64,000 nt of DNA, taken from assembly GCA_002751075.1 (NCBI GenBank), contig NAOQ01000015.1, positions 227,733-291,732 of the forward strand, in the 5' to 3' direction. Of the stretch, positions 27,301 through 38,476 are shown piece by piece. Below the pieces are notes generated by a model. It did no database searches. It saw nothing but the letters and a program-made list of their open reading frames with translations, and was not told where the DNA came from. The DNA is from Ichthyophonus hoferi (taxonomy: Eukaryota > Opisthokonta > Ichthyosporea > Ichthyophonida > Ichthyophonidae). Position 1 is the stretch's first letter. The number at the start of each line of letters is the position of its first letter. The translations under genes and the position numbers were made by a program.

Positions 27301-29886
27301 GCCCACAGATATAGCTACCTTTTGTTAGGAATATTATGTAAAGACGAGAGTGCTCCTATAACCTATATTTGTTTAGAAGAAGAGGGAATACCAAATTAAG
27401 TGGCGTCTTAACATTTACCTTTATATACCTAAAGTATAGATATATCATGACGTGTTTTTATTATTAGATAAGTCAGCAGGACTTATATTAGGAAAAATGC
27501 CCAATTAATGATCTGACATAGCTTATTCTATAGTCACATGATCAGTGCCATTGGTTGGTTCAACTTAGTTTGATCATCTTGGATTAGGATTTAACACCAA
27601 TAGGTTGCACCAACTATTTTTCTAAACTATACGTGTTATAATAAGGGCTAAAAATAGTAAAAAAAATATAGTTATATAAAGAAGTATCTAAATTAAATAA
27701 ATATACTTGTTTTAACACTTCTTTGATATTCTAGAAGATGGGGGTAATTCTGACCTTGAAGGACAGTGATGCGGAAGTGACTGTGGTGGATACCTGAGAT
27801 GGTGGAAACATTATTCTTCATGATGTCCCTGGTAGTACTGTTTATATGAGACTAGAGTTAATTGTACCATAGTGAGTAGCATGCACGCTAGTTCTATTGG
27901 TAAGGTGAAAATCAAGTGCAATAGGTGCAAAGTTGGTAAACGCCTCTCAATGTATGAATATGTGGCAAGAACATCTACTGCCAACTAGAAAACTTTTAAT
28001 AGAGAAGTAGTCTGACAGATGGATATTCTTAAAAGGATTGGCCTCTGTTTTTGGAAAGGTGATAATGTGTATGGTTGTGGTGTACTACGGTTGCAAAGGG
28101 TAAAATTGCACTATTTTAACATCTGACATATGCAGTAAACCTAAGTGGAACTCATGTTCTAATGGTTTGACAGCTAGTTCAGCTGCATTGGTGGAGTATG
28201 GTGTATTACCACTGGGTAAAGGCCCTGCTGGCAGTCACTCTTCTTAGTAAGGGAAATGTCTTACTGTCATTAGGCTCATTTTTGTTGAGGGAACATTGCA
28301 TGTGACCCTGTTCTATTTGGTGGGTATATTGGGGTGACCTTCGACTAGTAGACATGTGTTCAAAAGTGATGGTTGCTTTCATTCTGGCTATTGCACTGCA
28401 GAGGGTTAGCCAATTTAGCTGTGCATTGGTTTGAAGTGAATTCAATGTTGGTCGTAGACTGGGCTAAGTTGGTAAGAGAGTGGTCACTCATATGACATGA
28501 GCTTCAGGGGTGATTGTGAGGGAAGTTCCTTCTAGGTCGTTAGCTAGGCTGTTTTGTCGAGTCAAGAACCGTATAGGTGTTTCTGTATCTTTAAATTATG
28601 TTTCTATAATATCATTGTCGGTGCGGTTGAATTTTCCTTCAGATGTTGTTCCATAATGTTGTTCAACTAATTAAAGCTTGTTATAGGCCCATTGTGTAAT
28701 CTCAAGACCCTTAATGGAGGCATGGTGGAATTTATCTTGGCCAATAAAAAGATGAGAGTATAAATAACAGAGCATCTTGTCAAGTGTTAATTGGTTGGTA
28801 ATATCAAGAGTTTTTCTAATTGCAGAACTTAATTCATATTGCATTCTATTTTTGCAATTAGGTTGCCTGCACATGATCAAAATTTCTTCCTCCCAATCCT
28901 GAAATGATGTCTGGGTTTGGGAGCTGATGGTCAAAAGTAAATGTAGATTGGTTTGTTTAAGAAAAAATTTGGCAATGTCAGACAGGTGCACTAATGTCAA
29001 CAGCTCTTGTGCCAAATGAGAGATGAAATTGGTTTAATAGTAAATGCAGTTGTGAGAGGCTAAGGATCAGTGTCCATAACCATGTGATTCGCAGATCATT
29101 TTCCAAAAGCATTTTCTCCAGTGTTTAGGTTCTCCACATTATTGCAAAGAGTTTAAAAGACATTTGTTATTTGGTTTATCACTTGAAGAATGTAATCTAG
29201 TTATGCTTGATTTGATTGTTGTATCTGCAGACGAATGGATTGGCCTCTATAGCTGGTCGTGTAGAGAGGTTGATGGCTGTCATAAATGTCAGGGTTTATG
29301 TTACGTTTTGAGTGTTAGATATATAGTTGACTTGTGTTTGTACAGGTGTTGATGAAGTTATTAATGGAGTACTTGTCACTTGTGTGGCAATGGGTTGAGT
29401 TGAAGCTATGGGAACTAAAGGTAGGGTTAGTGATGGGTCTGGGTTTACAAGAATTGAAGGTAATACTGGTAAAGAGGTTAAATTTCTAAAAATTAGTGGT
29501 GATAGATGATTTTGCTTATAGAAGAACTACTTATTATAATTAAAAGATAGACTGAGTGGTTCTTAAAATAAGTAAGTATATAGTGAACGTGTGGATGTCT
29601 TTGTGTATGATACAGTGTGGCAGTCTATTGTGTTGGTATCTATGGCGGTATGTGTAGATTCTGCCTTATTATCTACGGACATAGGACGTCCATTTTCTGA
29701 TTCACTCAAGCTCATGTTGAAATCCTTCAGAAGTTTTTGAAACTTGTCCTCTTCACTGCTGTCGGGAGAGAGTTGAACCCTTAGCTTTTTCTTGCCTACG
29801 GATTCTAATTTGGTTGCTCAAGATATGACTGTCTTGCTCTTAACTCTAGATGCAGAAGGAGTTGATATTTCTCTTTTAGTCACAAC
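24400..29886 (-). mobile_element. Ty1/Copia retrotransposon fossil, minus strand
   Basis: Minus-strand Copia with parts in normal order from the right: family A 5' LTR (29887-30481), gag start (29640-29886), further gag (28671-29015, 28206-28445), region after integrase (25817-26227), RT (24926-25285, with LYISYTTTQFLALCCYDDD, compare family LlLYVDDi) and RNase H (24469-24651, NWLSEWQS). A family B LTR (27323-27717) is inserted in it. No 3' LTR is seen on the left near 24.4 kb. Many breaks; old. Confidence 0.8.
27323..27717 (+). repeat. Family B LTR inserted in the Copia fossil
   Basis: 395 bases from TGTTAGGAATATTATG to CTTGTTTTAACA in the orientation opposite to its host element. The flanks CCTTT and CTTCT are only partly alike, so a target duplication is not proven. 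It must be younger than the element that carries it. Confidence 0.75.
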
Positions 29887-30481
29887 TGTAACGACCCCTT
29901 ATAAACGAACAAAGAATAAAGTCTTTTGTATAATAATTTATTATGCAACACATAAAAAAATGGAATCCAGTTTAAGTTTGTGACTGCCGGTTATATAGTT
30001 GTTGGTTTATGGTCAATACCAGTTGACCAGGTAATAATCCTTTAAGAAAAACATGTTATTGAATAGGTACTCAACTTAAGTGTTATCTAGCCTGTTGCCA
30101 CCAAATTTAATTGCTATCTAACAGGCTGTCAGCATTATTTATCTAATTAATTATGTAAAGGATGATGTTATGTATCACGTACATTACATCAATTACTATG
30201 GGTGATCAAAATTTAGATGACCAGCACTCTTTAAACAATGATAAATTTACGTGCTAAATTACCTACACTAGATATCTAATCCTAGTTAAATATAATTAGG
30301 GACATCACGTAATTAATTAATTATCATTAATTAATATCAAATTTTAAATTACCAATTGAAATCTCATTTTAAATGCTGCTGAATATTTAGAGGTACAATG
30401 CTGCATGAACTAAAATATATATTCTACAAGACATCATGAAGTATGCAGCCAAACACTTACAGGAGTTGATATACTTCAACA
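29887..30481 (-). repeat. Copia LTR, family A (5' LTR)
   Basis: 595 bases. On the minus strand it starts TGTTGAAGTATATCAACTCC and ends GGGGTCGTTACA, so both canonical TG and CA ends are present. It matches 200-795 along its length and 3794-4003 in part. Gag-like sequence follows directly on the minus strand. No standard initiator-Met primer site was recognised. Confidence 0.85.
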
Positions 30482-30770
30482 TATTGTTGTAGTTTCACTA
30501 GGATATAGAAATAAATAAAATTTCTTAATTAAGTTAGAATGTACAGAAAGGGATACTCTGTCAAAATCATCAATTCCAATCTGTTCTGGAATATAATTTC
30601 AATTTGGATGAACATATCTTAGTATTTGTGTTTGGTCCTTCTGTAATTTCTTGGGAATCGTTAATTAAATTGATCTAGGCTATTTAAAGTGATAATTTTT
30701 TAGATTTTGATTGGGCACTGGCTATGATTGGTTGGTTTATTAATATTTCCTTTTTTTTTTTTAATTATAT
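30482..30770 (+). mobile_element. Copia internal fragment
   Basis: Matches 21380-21650 of the plus-strand Copia element (shared words such as AAGTTAGAATSTACAGAAAG). It directly abuts the LTR end at 30481, so the minus-strand element appears to have inserted into an older Copia copy. It stops at a T-rich run near 30760. A short, broken fossil. Confidence 0.6.
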
Positions 30771-32590
30771 ACATATTTAGAACCATAGAATATGTACGTA
30801 GCTAGTTTTTATTTATGAATATAATAACGAACAATCCAAGTGTTTAATCCAGGATATCAAAGCTTTCTATGCACTATATTTTAGAATTAATTCCTGATTA
30901 ATTTATAACATGATTCATCATACATGAGTGCTAAATATATTTCGTTTTCTACTGATACCAATTTGGCTAATAAAGTAATTATGATAACTCTCTTACCCGT
31001 TAGCTTATTTTTGTGTAGAAAATTAGGTCCTATAATAATCATAATATATATATGGCTGTAATGCATGCTTTCCTGGGGTATGATTTAAGTCTTTATATCA
31101 GTTACTCTTGGCACTCATAATCATTGAAACCTTAGGAAGTATGAGATCATAAGATTTGTGATTAAAACCTTGGTGTTTATGTAATCATACATAATTGCCA
31201 TTTTTAATCAAAATTTCTAATGGTACCATACTCGAAACTCTAGAATTTTTTTGAACGACAGTCGTCATATGAGTGGGATTGATGAAGGGGCTGATGACTC
31301 AAGCCACTTCATATGATGACTGTTGTTCAAATAAATTCTTAATTTTCAATTATAGTTCAAATACAGTGGTTGTTGGAATGTTGTTGCAGCATAATTCCCT
31401 AATGTTAGTATCAAGTTTATGACTGATCCAGTACAATAAGATCAGCTCGTCCTTATTGACCAAGGCTGAGGTTTCTAAATTGCATGTGCGAGTAGTGTAA
31501 TTTTATGTCTCTCAAAAAAATTAGTATAAATGTTGGTAAAAGTCTTGATGTCCTTCTCTGCGATTGTAAAGCCTTTGCAGGTAATACTGAATCAATCTGA
31601 AAGGGTTGAAACATCCATTTCAATAATGAAGTTTTCCACAACCTTGGTATAAACATAATTGCTTCTAGTTAGCAAGTGTTAAATTTTCTTGGAAATTGGT
31701 AGTTATTTTTCTGTGTACTTCAGGTGGGTCAACTATGTTTACATGAAGTATGATTATCACAAAAAGATATGTAAGGGCCAGCTTAATTTCATAATTCAGG
31801 AATAAGTTTTCTTATGTTAAAATAAGCCTAACATGTTAGACCTCAAGCTAATTTTGAAATATTTTAGCTAATCGAGAAGCCATTTCTAATTATCCTATTT
31901 GCAATTATCCCACACTTAAATTAGTTCAAGATAATGATGGCTCATCAAACTGCCAGGACTCTGTAATATGCTAAATATAGAATCAGAACACCAATTGGTA
32001 TGTAACAGAACCATTCAGGCCAGGAGACGTTTTCCTGAGCCAGGGTAAGAACTCCTAGGTTAGGTTTACGCATACATGCATCTTTAGGTTGTGCTCTGGT
32101 GTGATGGCCATTATGAGAATCTGGTTGAATTTCTTGTAAAGTGTTAAATGCAGAGTATCCTTATCCTTTAAATGCCATAATTAACTTCTACCAGTTACTC
32201 AATATAACACTTCGAAAGTGAAAAAAATCTTAATATTTATGTCTTTCTTATGTTTATAGTACGAAGATCATAAAGCCCATAACCCTGAAAAGACACGAAA
32301 TAACTCAAAAGAAGATACTAGAGATAAGCGTAGCTAATTATATCAACGCTAAAAGATAATATATATTTAATAGATTCTGTATGTAGATATCCAATTAAAG
32401 TAGTAATTAAATCAAATAGATTTTAGGTTATTGGGACTGTTGCCTTTATTTTAGACAGATAATACCTATCAATCTTTCCCTCTTCTCAAGAATTTCCATC
32501 AGCACTTATCTAGTTGATTGCTGATTAATCATTATCAACTTGATGATTCATGTTGAATGATTTTAGTCAATTTGACTATATGGGTTGATA
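30771..32590. other. AT-rich region without a recognised gene
   Basis: No supported gene. It holds the inverted repeat at 31251-31330. A minus-strand frame at 31453-31656 has no clear family, although it might derive from a retroelement. Confidence 0.45.
31251..31330. repeat. 80-bp imperfect palindrome
   Basis: Arms TTGAACGACAGTCGTCATAT (extended to 31276) and the near-complement at 31304-31330 differ at a few positions; the loop is 27 bases. It would fold into a stable hairpin in RNA and looks like a minimal foldback MITE or a hairpin RNA locus. Neither is shown by the sequence. Confidence 0.7.
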
Positions 32591-32591
32591 G

Positions 32592-33237
32592 GTCAGAATT
32601 CGACCTCTTATGCTACGACGATAATGGTGAGAATAATTTAATGGTCGCGGACATAGTTGATCAAATATGATTTTGATCCAAGCGTTGATATAATTTGCTC
32701 AACGAATAATCCACGATCCTTGCATCCGATCCGTTTTGCTGTCTACTTCTCCATTAAATAAATTAAATATACTATTGCAATCGTTAATACGGGATCACTA
32801 GACTTTCCCAATAGCATAACTAGTCTGGATAACAAGCCAATTAGCCAACACGCAAAACGTTACCTATAAACAACATTATTGGTTCCTTTTTACATGTTAT
32901 TTAGAGGGTAATAACACCACTATATTATTATCTTATTATCTTATATAATAATATTAATATACATGCAGTTTAAATTAGAGTAGATTTAAATTACTATATT
33001 ACAGCATAATTATTGTTACAAGTTAACAGCACATATATTATCTGAAACTCCTAATAATAAAATCGAATTGATATTATAGGATCTCTCCGCAAACATAACG
33101 CCACCTTCGTATTGACCTCCGGATTCATCAATCCCAATACAGTTTCTCTTTCGATCGACACCGATGACAATAAGAGAATCCACTACGGTTTAACCAATCA
33201 AGAGGCAACTGCAGCAAACCTCATGTGCAGGCGATGA
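32592..33237 (+). CDS. Two-exon fragment of an uncharacterised gene
   Basis: Exon 33080-33237 follows an AG, has clearly higher GC than its surroundings, stays open for 52 codons and ends in tandem stops TGA TAA. It reads SGFINPNTVSLSIDTDD in the middle and NQEATAANLMCRR at the end. A small upstream exon (about 32592-32626, EFDLLCYDD) ends at a strong donor AATG|GTGAG whose phase fits. Decayed relatives of the 33-kb exon, with its intron edge, lie reversed at 49915-50085 and 57150-57330. I do not recognise the family. It could be a real low-copy gene or an exon of a repetitive element; the 5' part is not found. Confidence 0.45.
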
Positions 33238-34052
33238 TAACGTGTAAAGACGTTGAGTACTTCAGAAGACCACGTAAAAATCCGACTTGACCAGAATAGG
33301 CACGGTTTAAGAGCGTCTTCAATATATACGCTACATAGAATAGCTATTAGAGTAACCAAATGCCCTTCATTTGCCATATATCTATATAAATAACACTTAC
33401 GACATAATCAATTGATAGGTTTTTGGAGTATATAAAAATAACATAATCGTATATTATTATATAGGCAATATATAAGCCATTGTTGCGTTTTTTGGAGCCA
33501 AGCCCACTATTTACCACTATTTAGCCTATTAAGGTTTTATGTATATCCGAAATTGAAATGTAAACTCGGGATAACCTCAATGCAATCTTATAAAGTATTT
33601 TCATGTTATGTTATTTAACGAGGCAGGACACTTATAGGCTATGTGGTTATATAAAAATGTATTATCATTTCTGATAAAATATAGCTGTGCATTGCATTAT
33701 TATGAACAATATTATATTTAATAGGAGTATAGCATTACCAGTACAATATTTTCCTGTCAAATTGGATATGCAAAAATGACGTTAATTTTTATGGTCCCTA
33801 TGACCGGTGCGCGCCCCATGATATATTGCAATCTCTAACCAATTGCTGCTTGACTCGAACCTACCCTTCCTGGTATGTCTGTAATTCGTAAGCAAGAATG
33901 TAAACCAGGATTATTTATAGCGTAAGATAGCCATAGTCATCTATCATAAACATCATATTTATATTTTTATATGTATGTGTGTATATATTTAAATGTATAT
34001 TTACGTTTACGTAAAAACTGCGGAAATATTTGTAAGTACATCCATAAGAAAT
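33238..34052. other. AT-rich spacer without a recognised gene
   Basis: No gene seen. B-box-like GGTTCGAGTC occurs near 33860 on the minus strand without a matching A box or tRNA fold. Confidence 0.45.
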
Positions 34053-34245
34053 ATGATGTCAAGAACCTATGAAGATAAAGCGAATGAAGAAAGCACACGC
34101 TGTAGCTTTTGGAATACCACAAAAGGTCACTACAGGTGCAAAACAAACCGGCTTAGATTACCCCATATCGCGCTTAACAGATTATGTACGAGGTAAAAAT
34201 ATTAGAATAGGGAAATACGGGGATTCAACCGTTACCTATAGATAG
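34053..34245 (+). pseudogene. Pogo/CENP-B-like transposase HTH fragment
   Basis: The frame at 34056 opens MSRTYEDKANEES, like the MPRTYxRK start of pogo-type transposases. Another frame (34069-34245) then gives MKKAHAVAFGIP, and further on DYVRGKNIRIGKYGDSTVT, matching the psq helix-turn-helix pattern (AAxxFGIPxSTLxDxVxGK..G). The two blocks are in different frames, so there is at least one frameshift, near 34090-34110; about 15 residues between FGIP and DYVRG do not fit the family. Nothing of the DDE domain follows. A short decayed DNA transposon piece. Confidence 0.5.
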
Positions 34246-37169
34246 AATTTAATTTTTAACCCAGTGTTAAATGCAAGGTCTTGAATGATAGTAGCTTGAG
34301 TCCTGTACCGTACCACAGGCTTTAACAGGGGCTATATAACTCCTCTTCTAAAAAAAATAATAAGATTTTTATACTTATGCTTCTTAAAATAGCATTCATT
34401 ATCGTTTTTGCTGTCAATGCAGGGGAGTCAAGAAGATACTAGTAATCAGTCTCACAACAAACAAAGAATAAAACAAAAGGTATATTGGGACACCAACAAT
34501 TGTTGCTCAGAAACGATCAATTCCATGGAAGGCGACTGAATGGTGTTAAACATAGGGCCATAAATAATTTCAGCCTCTATAGAAGTTGGCTCGAGTGATG
34601 AGTGAACTAGTGGGAATAGTATGCTTTGCACTTTATAAGTGTGTTTTACTTTAAATTTTTTAGTATACGACAAAGCATTACACAGGGTTTAAAGCACGAT
34701 GCATGCGTGCAATAAGGTAAAAGAATAAATACAACCGAAATATCAATTTAATGCAATAGTGGGTAATAACGTCAAGAAAGCAAAGATAAAATACAAGAGA
34801 AAGATGTAAAGGAAGGAATCCCCATAGAAGTTCTGCATTGCCAAGAAAGCTATCACAAATTCTGGAAGACACGAATCAGCTGACCACATTGCCAATAAAA
34901 CTATTTTTGACAAATAGGGGTTGAAGTAGTAGATAGGAAGATTCAAAAGCCAGTATTCAAGAAAATAATCCTCCACCTACTCAGAGACCCACTTTAGATA
35001 ATGGTAGTCCGGGACCTAAACAAAAATTGAATGAAACCCAAATAACACGCCTTTTTCCAACTGTGTACTATTATTTAAACCTGTGTTTATGTGTTTAGCT
35101 GAAACTAGTCGAAAGAAGACGAATAATCAGAGTTCTTTGTAGTCTAAGTTTTGGTTTCAAGAACGAAAATATCCAAATTTAGAAGCACTTCGATAGAAAG
35201 CTCCAATTATACGTTAGTAACGTGAGTTAGCTATTATTTTATTTTAAACTTTGAGTTGACATTGGGAACATTCCAGTATGTATTTACTCCAGTTTATTAA
35301 ATAGAAATCTTATATGTTTTAACAATATACCTTAGCGATAAAATAAGCCTGATAAAAATGATTAACGAATTTAATTTTAAACACATGCCAATCGAAACAG
35401 ACGGAAAATGCCATGGTTTTTTTAAAATGAGCATGCCTTGAAAACACTAATCACCACGTATGAAAATGGGCAATCCGTATCCCCTGGTAGTACAATGCCT
35501 GCGCACATATTTGTAAAGTGAATGCGCCTCACTTTAGATCCCATTTATAATATAACTTGTATCGCCATATTAATTTTAAAGTCAGGTGCCGGTTATCGAC
35601 CCATGAATAGATCGATGTCGGAAGTGAGTACGGCCTTTCAAACCCCATCCGTAGTATGACACCCTATTTGTTTATCTTGCTTGCAGCATTGGCCTATAAG
35701 GAATGTGCAAGATGCACGTGTCGTTAAGCATGCAAATATAATTAGGTGATTGGCTAATAACGTCAACTAAACCCAAACCATTTATTAATTGCTTTCTGGG
35801 CATCTTTTGCTTTTAGCCAATGGAATATACCGCATTAATTCAATCGTAAATTTTGTTTTACCGAGTCAAAATTAAGTTGAAGCCCGTCTCCCAAGGGGCC
35901 CGCCCATTTTCCTTTTGCAAGGTTTTGCTTTCCGTTTATCTGTAACTTCCACATCTACCGGCTACCTTCTCGAAGAGATTTCAATGAAAAATCGTTAACA
36001 AACACAGGAATTTTGTTTGCAGGTTTGAAAATATTATGTACACATTTTAAAGTTATATTTTAGCAATTTGGTCGCGGAAAAACTGAACGTATTGTAACGT
36101 AACGCTAATCAGGTGCAGTTAATATATACATCGAAGCTATATTTGTTCCAGAATGAGCAGTAGCCTAGCTTAATAAGGATGTTCTAGAGTTTATCTTGTA
36201 CTGCGGCAGTATGTTCATATAGTAAGTGTTCATCTACTGAGACTGTAGCTAACTCTGTGAACTATATGAATCTATTAGAGTGAGTAGTTGCATTTGTACT
36301 TTGGTATATATACGATAATTTTGTAGGAATGCATTTTTCAATAAATTTTAAAACGTCAAAAATTCATTACTATCGACTCTACTATATGTATTTGAATATG
36401 AAAATATTTGTTATTTTTCAGAATAATATGTTGTCTAATAGGCATAAGATTAATAGCGACTCTAAGTCGTTTAACAATTAGGTAAATCAGCAATAGGTCG
36501 GCCCTTTCAGTTAACAAAAGCCTGAAAGCTGGCGTTGGCAAACCAAGCAAAAAATGAATAAAGGATCTACCTATTTGGTTATTCTACGCAAATATCTCCT
36601 GTTATTTCGAGTATCTTTTTCATCAGTTTTTCTTGTGGTATGTTGACATCAATTATTGGTGGATTAGCACAGCTTCATAACACTATTGGAGAAAGGAACA
36701 CATACCTCATCCCTATACACATTTGTTGTAGAAATTATTATGTACAAATCTATCTCGCTCCCTTTAAAGGCTACTTAACTTTTTAAAAGGTTAATTAAAA
36801 ATTGCTAAGTTGTAACCCGCGCTCTCCCCGCCAAACACCATAACTAAAAAAGAGACTCAAAGAGAACTCCCAGATAATAATTAACCTTCAAAATGGTTTT
36901 TTTGCCCTTGCAGCAAATGTAAAACAAAAATAGACTTCAGGAAATAAATAATCATTCGTCAATTTTACTATTCTATGAAATTTGAAAACCTTAAAACCGA
37001 GTATATATTTCACAAGACGTAGTCAATACATCTTAGGTATATACAATATAACTTATTTGTAACACGATACATACGTTTTCAGTATGTGTTTACGTCTACT
37101 AGTGATCTGCACAGACAATATGCGGCAAGCACTACACAATAGCTAAAAGTACAGTATTGTCAGTCCATC
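34246..37169. other. Intergenic region left of the zinc-finger gene
   Basis: No recognised gene. Minus-strand frames at 34452-34673 and 34743-34976 are open and the latter is very hydrophobic (NLPIYYFNPYLSKIVLLAM). An acceptor-like TTTTGTTTAG lies upstream, but a stop separates it from the frame, so this is at best a decayed exon. 35700-36000 is richer in GC and CCAAT words (GCCAATGGAATATACC) and looks promoter-like. 36356-36550 holds another open minus frame without family signal. Confidence 0.4.
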
Positions 37170-38195
37170 CTAGTTGGCTTCAGTGGCTTTCATCTGACTA
37201 GTCAACATTTGTAATGTACTGGCCATAGTATCAAAATCGATATTTCCAGAGTTGAGTTGTGCATCAAATGATTGCAAATTGATATCCATAAACTGAAGAT
37301 ATTCGTCTAAAGGAGAAACACTCTCCCATGCAGGCATATCTTGAACTGGCAATATGCGATTGCAGTTAGCGTTGTTAGACTGTTGCTGGAGAAAACGAAA
37401 GTTTAACTCGGCTTCACTGATCTCTCCATTATTTCCCAAATTCATAAGCTGGGAGTTGTTAATAATTTTGTTATCAGCGGGTGGAGTTAAGGCATCCATT
37501 TCTGTTTTGCAAATCATCGGTGACGATTGAACGAAAGAATAGCGTGGCTTGTTATCATGTGCTATAGGCGACATTGTTTGATAAGGAGAGGCTGTGTTAG
37601 AGTAGTTGTTGGAACAGCATTCAGTAATCTCGGGACCATTGGGACTACTAACAATGCTTGAATTGGTCTGGGCGTATGGGTGAGGCGCCTGAGGAGAATC
37701 GCAATTCGACATAGGGCTGCAGAAATTACTACCGTAAATAGACATATCCTTGTAAGCTTGGTGGTTAGGACCCAATCTCATATTCGTAGGAACAAACACA
37801 AATGGCTGAGAGAACTGTGGCATATGAGGTGTAGCACCGTTAGTATTGACATGCGAAAACTGAGGATAGTCCATTTTTCTTTTCCTCATACTGTGCTTCA
37901 CGGCAAGATGATGTTGAAGACTGCGCCATGCTTCATACTTGTGGTTGCATGCTTCAATTGGGCATACATAAACACGGAAAAGAGTTTTAACCGAACGTCT
38001 GTGGCACTTCCTCTTGTCACACATGTTTGGAGACATGTTCATTAAACAGCTGGACTGTGTGTGGTTTCCGCCCATAGACTGTGTGCGTGCAGGCAAAGCT
38101 GTAGGTACCTGTCTAGAGGCAGTGTACATCATTGGATCGGATATAGGGTCTTGCATAGTTGCCCCAACACCAGATTGATTACTTTCGATACTCAT
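37170..38195 (-). CDS. C2H2 zinc-finger protein, probable transcription factor
   Basis: Intronless, 341 residues. A single classical C2H2 finger lies at residues 76-101 (VCPIEACNHKYEAW..., ligands C78, C83, H96, H101; C-x4-C-x12-H-x4-H), followed by a basic patch HSMRKRKM. A basic Cys pair CDKRKCHRR (59-67) precedes it. The remainder is low in structure and rich in Asn, Ser, Pro and Gln; an acidic/hydrophobic tail (WESVSPLDEYLQFMDI) could be an activation domain. A nuclear DNA-binding role is inferred from the finger alone; one finger with a basic extension is unusual and the family is not identified. The ATG at 38195 has a TATA box and CCAAT boxes upstream. Codon use and GC exceed the flanks. 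Confidence 0.85.
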   Translation of the reverse strand: MSIESNQSGVGATMQDPISDPMMYTASRQVPTALPARTQSMGGNHTQSSCLMNMSPNMCDKRKCHRRSVKTLFRVYVCPIEACNHKYEAWRSLQHHLAVKHSMRKRKMDYPQFSHVNTNGATPHMPQFSQPFVFVPTNMRLGPNHQAYKDMSIYGSNFCSPMSNCDSPQAPHPYAQTNSSIVSSPNGPEITECCSNNYSNTASPYQTMSPIAHDNKPRYSFVQSSPMICKTEMDALTPPADNKIINNSQLMNLGNNGEISEAELNFRFLQQQSNNANCNRILPVQDMPAWESVSPLDEYLQFMDINLQSFDAQLNSGNIDFDTMASTLQMLTSQMKATEAN

Positions 38196-38276
38196 TATTA
38201 TTCTAGTTGAAAAACAACTTTAGATTTTAAAAATACAATAAGAAACTTAAGTTTTGAATAATTGACTCGACCACAT

Positions 38277-38285
38277 CCTTATATA
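38277..38285 (-). promoter_or_regulatory. TATA box of the zinc-finger gene
   Basis: TATATAAGG on the minus strand, about 82-90 bases before the ATG at 38195, leaving a short 5'UTR. The sequence is a strong TATA match; use is inferred. Confidence 0.65.
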
Positions 38286-38404
38286 CCCAGCTATAATGAG
38301 TCACCGATTCGTCATAATAAACGGTGAGACTAGAGTAATTTAAAAACTTATTGTAAGCAATAAAAATGAAGAATCTGGGGTTCAACCTAGCATTCGACCT
38401 TTGT

Positions 38405-38476
38405 ATTGGTTCATGTCAACAACAATACTATGTTTTTTTCTCCGCCCAATAATACAATCCATTTTGCCTAACCAAT
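38405..38476 (-). promoter_or_regulatory. CCAAT-box cluster upstream of the zinc-finger gene
   Basis: Three CCAAT words: ACCAAT on the minus strand at 38405-38410, CCGCCCAAT on the plus strand at 38442-38450 and CCAAT on the plus strand at 38472-38476. They lie 120-200 bases above the TATA box, the usual place for NF-Y sites, which work in either orientation. Confidence 0.5.

Noticed and set aside
34205-34300. tRNA-like B box GGTTGAATCC on the minus strand
   Set aside because: No A box at the right distance and no acceptor stem.
34743-35030. Hydrophobic minus-strand frame as a membrane or UFD2-like protein
   Set aside because: A few words (NPYLSKIV, CLPEF) are suggestive, but order and spacing do not match the family and a stop interrupts the inferred exon.
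37680-38045. 121-codon plus-strand frame
   Set aside because: It lies antisense inside the C2H2 gene, which has a zinc finger, promoter elements and a longer frame.
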